Positions 36,971 to 62,200 of a stretch of 64,000 nucleotides of DNA are shown one piece after another (position 1 is the first letter of the stretch; each line of letters starts with the position of its first letter). Where the stretch lies: assembly GCA_020086605.1 (NCBI GenBank), contig JACBWW010000091.1, forward strand, positions 666,719-730,718, given 5' to 3'. A program made the position numbers and the translations under genes. This DNA comes from Lanius collurio (Eukaryota > Chordata > Aves > Passeriformes > Laniidae). A model generated the notes under the pieces. That model searched no databases. It was given only the letters and a program-made list of their open reading frames with translations, and was not told where the DNA came from.

Positions 36971-37394
36971 CAGTCAGAGCTGATCTTTGGCACAGCTGCT
37001 GGGTTGGGCTTTCCTCATGGACACATTCTTCTCCCCCAGGCAAAGGGAGAGTGTTTGAGTGTGATTTTGAAAGGTCTGGTACAGAGGGGGGAACATCCAG
37101 CCCCTGGCTACAGGCCAGGTAAGAAACAGACTCTGCAGAGAGTCCTCCCTTACACAAACTGGCTCAGTTGTAAAACATCCCTACCCAACCCCAGAAGGTC
37201 ACATTCACACGGGACATTCATGAGAGGCAGTCTTAGAAGGGATCATAAACCATCAAAGACCCCCAAAGTGCCCTGGACTCATCTCTGAAGACTGCACAGC
37301 ATCGACAAGTGTTGCAACAGATCCAGAGTCTGTTGTAAAAGACAGTGTGAAACTGCTCCTCAGCAGGAAGGTGCTTGGGCATTCCCATCTACAC

Positions 37395-37675
37395 CTGCAC
37401 GTTTATTAAGCCACTGAACTCCACGTTTCACGGAACCCCCACCACCAAGAAGACCAGAAGAGGATCAGTGGGACACCACAGGATCCAGATCCACAGGGGT
37501 GGTGAATATCTTTCTACTTAATCTGTCTTTCTCATTCTCTCACTCCCTACTTCTCCCTTTCCTATTTCCTTCTACCTCTCTCTACATCGTATTTACAGTT
37601 AAATAAAATCCCTACTATTGACTTCAGCATGTGGTCTTGTTTGCCTCTCAGTTTGGGTAGAAGCACCTAACAGTT
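37395..37675 (+). mobile_element. LTR-like segment with pyrimidine tract and poly(A) signal
   Basis: The segment runs from about GTTTATTAAGCCACTG through an 80-base C/T-rich tract (37510-37590) to AAATAAAATCCC (AATAAA 37602-37607), followed by a G/T-rich stretch and GCACCTAACA. A long pyrimidine tract, a poly(A) hexamer and a GT-rich downstream part resemble the U3-R-U5 order of avian LTRs. Boundaries and family are not certain and no retroviral ORF is present; the rest of the element may be in the adjacent gap. Confidence 0.4.
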
Positions 37676-37684
37676 GGATCATAA

Positions 37685-37865
37685 CACCCTCCCCAGCTCC
37701 ACTGCCCAGCTCTGGACACCTTCAGCACCTCAATGTCCTTTTTGTAGTGAAGGGCCCAGAACTGGTTGCAGGATTTGAGCTGTGGCCTCACCAGTGTCCA
37801 GCACAGACCCACACGATCTCTGGTGTAGCTGTAAATGCCTTCAGGCCTTGCTGGGCCTGCCTTCT
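37685..37865 (-). mobile_element. CR1 LINE fragment
   Basis: The plus strand shows the reverse complement of CR1: 'TCTGGACACCTTCAGCACC', 'TCAATGTCCTTTTTGTAGTG', 'GGGCCCAGAACTG' and 'GGCCTCACCAGTG'. It is a truncated relic lying directly beside the LTR-like segment. Confidence 0.85.
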
Positions 37866-39344
37866 TCAGAAGGAGCAGCTGCACAAACACATCACTGTGC
37901 ATCCCAGGCTCTGCTTAGGGCATTAATAACCATCCTCCTGGCCCCTAGGGAGCTATGGAAAGTTTCATGTGAGAAAGCAAAACACGAGGAAGGTGTCTCA
38001 GGGGAGTGTAGAAGCTGAAAGAGCTTGTGGCAGCTCAGTTCTTGCTGAGCTTTGGCTTTATGGTACCTCCATTTCCCTAAATTAGCTTTAAGTATGTTTT
38101 GGAGGCACTCCCCTTCCTGTCCTTTCTGCTTTGACTCTGTGAGTCCAAACTAACAAACTCTGTAATTCCCTTTAATTTTATGATAACATAACATGAGGGA
38201 AAGCTCAGGACATTTAACAACAACCCTGCTCATCTTTGTACAGATAGGTATTTCCAATATAGCTACTTTGCAGTGTGAAACATTCTTCAAATTCTGTGTA
38301 AAACAACCAGTTAACCTAATTCTCTTCATTTCAACAATAATTTTAGCAAATAAGCCAGCTTTAGAAAAAACAATAAGGTTTCTCAGCTATGGAATCCAGT
38401 AAGTTTCATCTGTTAGCAATTAAAAAAAATATTTTACAGATAGTTTGGGCATGACAGCACACATTGGGCAGTCAACTTCTTTTTAAAACAAGAAACTGTT
38501 ACACAATTTTTACAGACATTTTAGCTGTAAGAGCTCATTCTATTACAAAAACCCAACAGCCATAATGCCACCAAACATAGTAAGTGAAAATAAAGCACAT
38601 CACATTGTACAGAAGGTCTCAACATCTGTAAGCACTTATACTTTCAGATGGAACTGTGCTCCAGAGGGGATGTGGTAACTACTGTTTGATAAACCCAACA
38701 GTACCCAGGGGATGGGGATGAAGGGGAAGGCTTGCAGACTGACCTGTGCCATTGTCCAAATATAATGGACATTCTTGCTGGGTTTCTAGAATTTTTCCTG
38801 CCTTATCCCAAAGCCAGAGATACTAAATATCTCAGCATATATGGCTTAAATAAAAGACAAATAGTTACACTGAATGGGAAAATGCATAAACTTGGTAAAA
38901 TAGAGAACAGGCTGCTCCCAAAAAACAGTCACTGTCCAAGAACATGAGTAGAAATAAATCCCTTTGAGCAGGGTAAAAACACAAACTATTCCAGCTTCTA
39001 TTTGTCTGGCCACTCAGAACAGTCAGGTTGGTGAATACCCAGTTTTAAATCACTACTTCTTTGTGTTGTTCAGCTCAGTACCCAGACTTCTGAGTCTTAG
39101 ATTTTGTCTCTTAAAAAGGGGAATCACTAAAGTGCTGCAGGACCCACTTCTGAGAGGCTGCAGTGGCCTGGGGTGCCCCAGCACATCTGTGCCACAGCTG
39201 GGGTGCCCCTTGAGCTCCTGTTCCTTGCACAGGTGTTTCCTAACTGTAAGAATGGGAAAGTCTGCCTCCCAGGACACTGGCAGCAGTGCAAAAGTCCCAG
39301 TCCCACAAATACCAAACCAGCCAGAGTCCAGGAGGAAGCCAAGC
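37866..39344 (-). other. DHX8: DHX8 3' UTR and ETV4-DHX8 interval
   Basis: Sequence downstream of the DHX8 stop on the minus strand. No minus-strand AATAAA occurs here; an ATTAAA variant at 38171-38176 (TTTAAT on the plus strand) would give a 3' UTR of about 1.2 kb. ETV4 and DHX8 are convergent, so their 3' ends face each other. A GC-richer patch at 39120-39340 produces overlapping ORFs that have no family signature. Confidence 0.45.
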
Positions 39345-52540
<13,196 letters not shown>

Positions 52541-52594
52541 GGCCGCGTCCGGGCCGCGCCGGAAGCGGCGCCGTGACGGGAACGGGGGCGGGGC

Positions 52595-53180
52595 CGCGGC
52601 ACGGACACGGGGCGGGGACGGACACAGGGCGGGGATAGACGGCACGGACGGACACAGGGCGGGGACACAGGGCGGGGACACAGGGCGGGGACACAGGGAG
52701 GGGACGGACACACGGCGAGGACACACACACGGCACGGCACGGCACGGCGGGGGCACACACACGGCACGGCGGGGACACACGGCACGGCCACACGGCGGGG
52801 ACACACGGGGGGGATGGATGGCACAGACAGACACATGGCACGGACGGACACACACACGGCACGGCGGGGACACGCACATGGCACGGCGAGGACACACACA
52901 CGGCACGGCGGGGACACACACACGGCACGGCCACACGGCGGGGACACACACATGGCACGGCGGGGACACACACACAGCACGGCGGGGACACACACACGGC
53001 ACGGCGGGGACGCACGGGGGGGATGGATGGCACAGTCAGACACATGGCACGGACGGACACACGGCACGGCGGGGACGGACACACGGCACGGCACGGCGGG
53101 GACACACGGCGAGGATGGATGGCACAGACAGACACATGGCACGGACGGCCACACGGCACGGCACGGCCACACGGCGGGAC
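52595..53180. repeat. GC-rich minisatellite upstream of DHX8
   Basis: About 585 bp of tandem units are built from GGGGACACAC, GGCACGG and GGACGGACACA modules. Near 52640-52700 there are about four copies of a 13-base ACACAGGGCGGGG unit. Further on, units of about 22 bases (CGGGGACACACACACGGCAC type) dominate. A higher-order block starting GGATGGATGGCACAG recurs at 52812, 53021 and 53113. Because the units lack stop codons in most frames, ORFs of 226-361 codons open on both strands, rich in Pro/Cys/Val or His/Thr/Gly; none is taken as coding. It begins only about 55 bases from the DHX8 ATG. Confidence 0.9.
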
Positions 53181-53520
53181 CCGGCGGCCGCGGGAGGGCT
53201 TTGCTGGGCACAGAGGTTTGCTGGGCTGGCAGCCCGGAGGAACGGGCAGAAAGGTGCTTTCCTTCTCCAGCGAAGGACGAGGAGCTGAGGGGACCCCGAC
53301 TGTTGTGTTCGGGGGGCGCACAGCGGGTACAGCCCAGAACGGGTCGGGGAGCTCAGCCCGGGGCCGGAGGAGCTGAGGCCGAGTGCCCCGGGCAGGGGCG
53401 AGGGGAAGGGGCTGCCCACGGCCCGTGCTGGGGAGCCTGCGGCAGGTGTAAGGGTAGGAACCCCACCCTGTGCCAGGCACCTGTGTGTGGAGGTGGGTCC
53501 CTGTGCTCACCCGAAATAAG
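53181..53520. other. GC-rich unique sequence upstream of the minisatellite
   Basis: GC-rich, non-repetitive sequence adjoining the minisatellite, probably part of the DHX8 CpG island. No coding frame with family resemblance was recognised on either strand. Confidence 0.5.
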
Positions 53521-55579
53521 ACACAGAGGTCACATCTGCTCTGTAGAATATATTATAAATTATATCATGCATCCATTAACAAAATATACAAAGCCAACAG
53601 AAATATAGCTTAAGCCTGAGCATACAGCATCTAAACTCTAGTAAAAAGTAACCTAAAGAGAACTCACTTGGCATTTCAATCTGCAATGAAGTGCTCCTCC
53701 TCAAATGTTTTAGTTTTGTAATTTATAGAACACATTAACATTCCAAGTACAAAGGTACAAACAGTGAACATGGGTCCTGCTGGGCCTGACAGACCCAAGC
53801 AAATAACCACACTATGCTTCAAAGTGTCATCAGCTTCTGCATTTCACCCCTGTCCTTTCCTCCTCCTTGTTCTAGAGTTGGCATTAGTCAAAAGATACTC
53901 AAAACAACACACCCAAGTTAAGGTGGAAAGTTACAGAAGGATCTTTAACTGGTCCACAGCACACAGTTATACTGGTGTACAGAGAGATGGGAAACACTGC
54001 AAAATACTTCTACTGTATTTCAAAATAAACATTTAAGAGTATATCTTCCACAATCTATAAAAATAGGTTTAAAACGAAACTGGTATGATACATTTGTTTT
54101 CTTTAACTATTTTAATGGTATTTTATCTCTAGGGGTACTAAGTCTTTTAAAAAATTACTGATAACCTGGTCAGTCACAATACTGACACTGCTTCAGCTAT
54201 ATTGGGACAAAACAGAACACTAGTTTGAAGCAGGAATAATGTAAAATATTTTAGAATCAATGGTCTCTTACTGCAGCAAGGAAAAAGTAAGAATGTAGCC
54301 AACACTGTCACCTGCTGAGGGACTTAACTCTGAGGAGTTATCTGTGGATACCCCACTGCACAGCAGTGTCTGGTGCTCATTTCTCATCATTCTTCAGAAT
54401 CAAATCTCTCAGCATATTTAGAAGGGAATTCTTAGTTTTTCAAATTAAATATGGACATCTAAAAAAAATCTTGTGGGAAAAATGTATTCTAGAGGTGTGG
54501 CTATGGAAACATGGGACCAGCTAGAACCATCAGAGGAGATGGTACACTTGAAAGTGCTTAAGTTAATGCATTTTTCAAACTCTAATGTAAAGTTCTGTGA
54601 TCCCTGCTTCAAGCATTCTTTCCATTCCTAAACATTACCAAAATGTGTACTCCAGTTCAGGTCTGGGTTCCTACACACCCTTGAAATTTTTTATGTGGCA
54701 TTAACAGAGTAAAACGTTTGCCCTGTAGTGAAAAAAGGTAATGCTCAATTTTTTAATATTTTAACAAAGAGCCTGTAAGATTCATAGAAAGGCCTTTCCT
54801 ACCCTTACACTCCATTTTTAACAAAATATTTTATGTAAGTTATATTTCTACTGTTAGAGATCTGCTTTGCACTATCATCACTGGTTCAGTTGCTGGTGGT
54901 GATTCTCCTGCTTCCTGCTGGTACAACAAGCTTTACTGGAATTCATCAGTTTAACTGCAGTTAACACTTTCAGACTTTTCAAAAGTCATTTGATGATTCA
55001 AGATGGCTTCCTTCTGTGAATAACTTATTTTTCTTAGAGTAATTTGTAAGATTTGTCACAATTCTATCATGCATTGGAAAACCAGTTACTAAAATCATCA
55101 GAAGTAACAAAGAAACTATTAGTTTCAGGCATCTCTTGTAAATTAAGCAGGACTACATTTTATAGCAGCATTTTACACTGGTTCCTATTCCAAAGCTAAT
55201 TAAGCCAACAAAAAATTTCCAGCTGCCTAAAAAAAAAAGTGTATACACAATAAAATGGGAAGTTCTCATCTGGGTGCAAAGTTTAGTTCTACATGACTCC
55301 CTGGTAAAAGGATTTGATCTGAAATTAGAGATTTAAAGACTACTCATTTTACTATGAGGTCCAAATAATAACTGAAACTCTGGTATCCATTTCAAGAGAT
55401 GCCACAACAAGGGTTGTTTGACATTTCCAGGAGGGTAAAAAAAGTCAAATGCTCAAAGAAAAGCCAAAGTTTTAAGTCAAACCTCTAAACAGAGAGCAGC
55501 TGAGGAGCAGCCTGCTACTCTTGCCATGTTTAATTAGAATTTACTCAATGAAGATTATTCCTCTCTCCACCAGGCAGGT
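53521..55579 (-). other. NBR1: NBR1 3' UTR and NBR1-DHX8 interval
   Basis: AT-rich sequence after the NBR1 stop. No AATAAA is seen on the minus strand; ATTAAA variants occur at 55529-55534, 54752-54757 and 54111-54116 (TTTAAT on the plus strand). The 3' UTR may therefore be between 0.05 and 2 kb. The sharp change to GC-rich DNA at about 53.5 kb probably separates NBR1 from the DHX8 promoter. No other gene lies between them. Confidence 0.5.
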
Positions 55580-56239
55580 TTAGCATCTATTGCACCAGTC
55601 TCTGTTACTGATCTGAAGCAATTCAGTTACCACTTCAATCATGTTATTGTTGTGTTTCTTCAGCAGCTGCAAGTTTAACTGCCTGTCACAGAATCCCATC
55701 TCACACAGACTGGACAGCAGAGTGGCAGTCTGCTCTTCTGTAGCTGCAGGTTGCTGAAAACAAAAGAGAGTAAAGGTAAGCTAAAAAAGGTAATTTATTT
55801 TTTGCCATTTGAACTAGGGGCCCTGCATTATACTAGAACCAAACTGAGGCACAAAGGTTCTTTTAGCCCCATTTAAGCCATTTATGTTCCCTTTTACTGC
55901 TCACTTACAAACATGAGTTATCACTCTCACATGATGCTACAAGAGACATGCTTCCATCCCTATGGCATGGATATCCCAGTCTGCTGAGAGCAGCATACCT
56001 CAAAGGGATGCCATCAGACTTAATATTTGATCCATACATTATGTCCAGTATGGAATACTGATACCCTTCTAAAACAGAACATTTAAGGTTGTCATTTTTT
56101 GAAACTCACATTGAATACAGGAAAAACAGTTACCTGTTCAATAATGGGTGGTCCAGCAAATAATGCTTTGTAGGCAGAAGCAGCAACTGACAAAGCTCCT
56201 TTCATGAGTTCTCCTGCAATGCTGCTTCCTTGAGGGTAC
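55580..56239 (-). other. NBR1: NBR1 amphipathic helix and UBA exons
   Basis: Exon 56239-56134 encodes GELMKGALSVAASAYKALF, the membrane-interacting amphipathic helix before the UBA. Exon 55753-55580 encodes the ubiquitin-binding UBA domain with the MGF loop (CEMGFCDRQLNLQLLKKHN) and ends NRDWCNRC. The last residues differ from the mammalian tail, which I recall ending in Tyr. Both functional elements look intact. Confidence 0.94.
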
Positions 56240-59200
56240 CTGTGAAGAGACCAGGTGCTGCTTTAGGGGCAGTAAAGCCAAGGGTTTGTTTCAGTGGAAT
56301 GCAAGTTGCTGCCTGTTGATGTTGGAGACAACAGCCTATGATCCAAAGGAATCAGCAATGTTTGGGAACTGAGCTACACAAGAAGCTCATTCCTTTTTTT
56401 CTTGACACCTTCTAATTAAATTGTGGGTGTATGCTTTCTGTGAAGTGACCTTTTGTAAAGTGTTTAGTATTCTCATCTAGAGGAGAACATACCTACAGGA
56501 AAGCTGTGCACTGACAAATACCCATTCAGGGTAGGGTAAGTTCCATTTGTTTTCTATGAATACTTAATTAATATTCTGCTCAACATTTTGACTTATTCCT
56601 CCAGTCTCAGTACTTTAAGACAACTTCATAGCCAGCTTGTAAAATCACCCTTCTAAGAATCCGGAGATTTTCCAGAAAAAAACCACCCACAGAACTTCAG
56701 AAGCATTCAACTTGAGCTCTTCATTAATTTTGGCTTGCCAGTTCTGCATCCTTTAGATCTCTGTCCAAGTAGAAAGCAAGATCCTATGAAAACACAGCAT
56801 GTTTCCTTTAAGAAGGGAGGCCTCTCTCCAAAATGATGACTACATGAAATCCTTAAACCAGAGGTTTTTCCTAGGTGTCTAATTAAGCAGTTCTCAGTCT
56901 AAAACAGTGTTTGTGAAGTCACAGCTTCAGCTTAATTACCTTGGGTATTCTGAGAACTTAGTGAGAAATGCAGAAGTTCCTGGCCCATGACTGTCTTCAC
57001 CACTGGGTTCTGGAAAAGGAAGAAAAAATTCCAGTGTCCAGTTAATGACAGTTAAGCTGGAGAAATGCAACACATACATAAACAGAAAAAAGTGTATCTG
57101 AGTACAAAAGTAATAGTTAGTCTAAGCTTAGTTATGCAGATGAGGTATCCAGGATTCTCACTGCAGTGAAAGCAGTCAGAAGATTTTCAGAACCACATGA
57201 CTGATGCATCAGTGGGTGTTTAACACTAGAGGAACTGCTGTCTCAGTGACTGTAACAGCAGCTTAAATACACAGCTCATTAATTCAAGGTAATTTTCCAG
57301 ATGCCTGTAAGGACATTTGAGTATCCTCTTACCATTTCCTATAATAGATGCTCTTAACTAATCTACAAAGCCAATTATTTCTTTATTTGCAACATCCACA
57401 TAGCAAAAGTTCAACGTCCAGAGAAAAATTAAAATCTTTAGTTAGTAGATTTCTGCTCTCCTCAAGAGTAAGGAGACATCAAATTGAGTATTAGGCATAA
57501 GGAACAGGTGATAGCAATAGTCTGCACCCTGCATTAAATACTGTCAATACCTTCTCTTTGTGTTTGACTATGAGGAGCAGAAGAGAGATTCTCTGAAGCT
57601 GGTGTGTTTGGTTCTTGGAAGATAGGATTCTGAAGAGATGAAAGATCCCTGAGAACATAAGGCAAAAACATTACTACTTTTATTCTACATGTACACACAT
57701 AAATAGGTCAAGATCAACAGAAAAAAAAGAAAAAAGATCACATGCTCCCTTCTCTCCCTCTCTTGCCCTCACATAAATCAGTGAGTACAGACTCTACAAG
57801 AAAGTTCCAGGATTTAAGAACATTTACCTCAGCATATGATAAAACTTTTGTTACAAAAATTCCTGTTTGGAAGTACCAGAGCTTGCAGAGTCTACAGCAA
57901 TACCAGCATCACCACTTTGTTCCTGTCCCCAAAGCATACCTTGGTGTCTGGGGTAAGGTGTCCACAGTTGCTGGTGGTACTGCAGCCAGTGTTTGTGAAG
58001 TTGTCAAAGTATCACTGACTCTATGGATCTGTGGCTGGCTTCCCCCTTCTGGCTTCTCTGCTGCTGTTTCAGGTTCTCCTGTCTTTTCTAAACCAGGCTG
58101 AGAAAGAGCTGAACTATACATGGAGTCGCCTAAAGGCCGACTGGTGTCAAAGCACTCAGGGAGAATAATGATATAATCCTCTGATGAAGCAGAGGAGCAT
58201 TGACTCTGAACATCATCTTTATCTTCTTCTTCATCACAATTGCCAGCACCACTACAGGGGCTTGTGCTCTTATCAGACAGTGGAAGGTCCCCTAATAAGA
58301 CAAAAAGTGAAGTATTAACCATTGTCAATTTTGTATGGACAACAGCAGAGTGTTGTCCCAGTTGTAAGAGACAAGATTTAGAAACAACTGTAAACCTCAT
58401 CTGCTGCTATTAATGGTGTAATTTGCCCTACTGTGGGGAGGATGTAATGTGAAAGTGTAACAGATCTTAATGTCAAGCCTATGCAAATATGCTGCTGGTG
58501 TTCATGCTTAGAGTAAAAACAGGAGTAAGAGCTATATAGAGAATCTGAACTGTAGTTTTCAGCTCCTGAATTACACACATTAGAAACAGGTCAGAAATAT
58601 TTCAAGCTACATGTAAAAAATATGGAGGCACCAGTCATGCATAACATATGAGCACTTATTTGAATACCCATCTGGAACCTTTTGGTCTCAATTTCACTTC
58701 TTTAAAAAACAGCTATTAAACTAGCTGGTTGTTAAAGTACTGACACCAATTTTCTGATGTAATGATTCTTACAGCTGGGACAATCTAATGATTCTCTTTA
58801 TCTAATGAAGATCATTTTCCTAGAATAGCATCAGATCTTTTTACACATTTTTTTACAGCTTTATCTTACATTCAAACCCATTTTACTTACCACAGGAATT
58901 TTCTGTCATTGGTTCTGACTGATGAATCTTTGCTTCCTTTTTGGAAGTGGAATTACTATTTATCATAGGAGATTCTTCATTTATCATATTGCAACTGAAG
59001 GTGTCTTGTAGTGTTTGTAAAGAGTCTAATAAAACCAATCAGGAAAAACAATTAAATGGTATCAACCACCCGAGCTGAGCAATTTGTGTCTCACACCTGA
59101 CTGCAAACAAGTCGAGCCACACAAGGCAAATAATGCCAGTACTTACTCTGGAGGATTTTGGAGGGTTTTTGTGGGGGCTTGTGGTCAGGAGGAACATCCA

Positions 59201-62200
59201 GGGTCAGAGATTGAATTACAGTTTCACAGACAAACTGAGTCCCACTCATATCTTCTTCCCCTTCCTCCTGGTTCAATGCATGTTCAGCTTTCACTTTCAC
59301 CACAGAAGAGTCCACAGAAAGGCAGGCTTCTGCCATGCCTTGGAAAGGGAAACATAACACATTTTACCACCATAGCAAGGAAATGTAATTATAATAAGAA
59401 TTTTTTTAGACTAGCCACAGCTAATATTGACTCTGTGTGTTAATTCTTTCTAAAAATTGAAATATTTTTAAATTCAGCTCAAGTTGAATGCGAAAGTGAT
59501 TGAGAAGTATGGGGAAACCATACCTGAAATGTTTTGAGTATAACCTAGTCTATAAAGGGCAGATTGTTAATTCTCCCAACAATTCTAGTGGTCAGAAAAA
59601 TCAAAAGAAGCATTTGAAAGGACTTTATACAAGGACTTTATGCAGTAATAGGACAGCAGGGAATAACTTTAAGATGGAGTAGGGTATATTTAGATTAGAT
59701 ATTGGGCAGAGATTCTTCCCTGTGAGGGTGGTGAGGCCCTGGCACAGGTTTCTCAGAGCAGCTATGGCTGCCTCATCACTGTAAGTGTCCAAGGCCAGGT
59801 TGGACAGGGCTTGGAGCAACCTGTGATAGGGGAAGCTGTCCCTGCTCATGGCAGGGGGGGTGGAACTGGATAATCTTTAAGGTTCCTTCCAACCCAAACC
59901 ATTCTGTGATTTTAGGATTTGTATTTCTGAATCAACATATATTATGCTCCACCTTCTTACAATCACTAATGTAGTGTCAGACTCCAGGTTTATGAACCAA
60001 CCAACTTTTTTTTTTTTTCCCAAAGAAGGGGAAGACAGCAGTTAGAATTTCTTTTAGGCATCAGGTTTGCTGACTACACAGAAGTGACAATATCCTCCCT
60101 TCACCCCAAAGCTCCTCAGGACTACTGCTTACCAGGCACTAGTTTAAATCCACTCCCCTCGTTCTCCTCCTCTATCTGACCTAAGCCAGGTTTCTCCAGC
60201 AAGGGGCTGTCACGTGGCAAAGGGGACATGCATGGAGTCATGTCTGGAAAACACAGGGAGCAAAGATAATTGGCACTAAAGGAGAAGGAGCCTCCAGGAG
60301 GTAAGATTTTAAAAAGTTATTCTTTTTAAGGGACATTCTTTCAAGACTGAAGAAACTTAGTTATTTTGCAAAATAATCTGGTGGAATGAACAACTAGCTT
60401 TGCATTACACTGCCACTGGTTGTGCAAAGAAAATGGCAGCATTCCTCAACATCTGGAACGTTATGATCTTGGGGACATGAAGGTGAAAAGAAGCCAAGAC
60501 TGAAAACCACAAAAGGATAGATGTCTGTGCTCCAGAGAGCACGGGAGCCTTACCAACAGGAGTATTGTGTGGCACTCGCTCCAATTCCTGCACAATATTG
60601 ATGTCCAACAGCTCAAAGGACAGCAAATCCTACAGGAAGAAACACCACAGAGTTTCCATGAGCAAACTCTGAAACTGAATCATATCTGTACTTGGCAGCA
60701 CAGATCCCACTGACATACAAATAAATAACATTTTGCTCCTCAACATGACCTCAGAGGGCAGTTTTCCCACAATATATATTTACATCATTGAATTATGGTG
60801 CACAAATCAGGGCAGCAAGAGACAAAGCTAAGAACTCTGTTGTTAGGGGACAGAGAAAGAATGCTGACTCTTTTTTGAGCATCTCATTCTGTCCTGCATA
60901 CACCTTCCACAAAATGACAGTCCCTGATACCAGTTTGAGAAAACAGCTCTGCTATATAAAATGCAATATACTCTTTCTGAAAATAGAGTGGCCATTTTTA
61001 GAGCTCAGCAGCTTTATTCCTACAGATGTCTACATATCTAGACATCAAACCCAAGATGGTTTGCTTTCTATCTACTTGAATTTTAGTACTTTACCTGTGC
61101 AGTGAGGAGATCGACAGATGGGATATAAAATTCTCTCTCACTTGGCAGATTTTTGATCTTTAAAGGAATAGTTGGCAGAGATATTTCAGCCTGCTCTGCA
61201 ATTTCACCCATGAGTTGCACACCTGTTTCTGCCTTTAAGGAAGCATCCTGTAAAAATAAAAAAAACTGTGTCCCAGAAGCCCTTTAGCCACAGTAAATAA
61301 AACACCATATAAAACCTAAACCCTGAATTTTGTGTAAACACACAAGTAATTTGGAAGAGATTTAAATCCACTCATTACAGAGCCAAAAGGACAAGACCTA
61401 ATGAAGAGAAATCCTGCAGTTTCAGTTCAAAGAAGTAGACAAATAGCTGCAACAGACTGATAACTAACCTCATGCCTGTCAAAAAGAGCAACTACTTTAG
61501 AACTTATAAATGCAATATATGTTGTGTGTCTTTCTTATTAAAAACCAAATTTAGAAGCAAATGGCTAAAATAATCCTCTTGAATAGTTAGTTAGGAATAG
61601 TTAGTTAGTTAGAGTACCAAATAATACAGTGCTCTGTCTCCTAGGCAATTCAGAAGTGCCCCAAATAGCAGGTGAGTGACTTGCCTGTTTTGTTCTGGAA
61701 GCTCTACTCTTCTCACAGGAGTCAGAATCCTTCCAATCACTTTCTACATAGTCAGCAGCTGGAGAGGGATCCACAACAATACTGCACCAGATCCTTGGCC
61801 CAAACTGTTCCCCTCTGTGTGACAGTCTCCAGTGAGAAGTGTAAGTTCCTTCTATGTTGGGAGCTACAAACTCAACTGAAACAGTTCCTACTTGTCCAGA
61901 TGGAAGGGATGGCACTAACACATCTTTTTTCTCAGAAGATGCCAAGGTCAGATTTCCCCACATAAGTTTCAACTGAAATATACACCAGAAAAAGCCAAAA
62001 GTTAACTTCACAAGCTTCTCTGCAAGGTGAGGGCAGTAGGAAGCAGAGTTCCTCTGCTGAAAGGCCTTGTAGGTACCAGGCATGGAGAAGACAGGCTGCT
62101 AGTTCACATTTTCACATTCTCACATTAGTCATTAACAACACAAAGATACCCCCATCTTTTACACCCATGCAGCTGCTCGCAGAATAAAGGGGTTTGGAGG

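Noticed and set aside
36501..37288. ORFs crossing the run of N
   Set aside because: They are mostly undetermined residues; the gap makes any frame meaningless.
59625..59849. 74-codon minus-strand ORF within NBR1
   Set aside because: It overlaps the intronic CR1 3' end and is antisense to that element.
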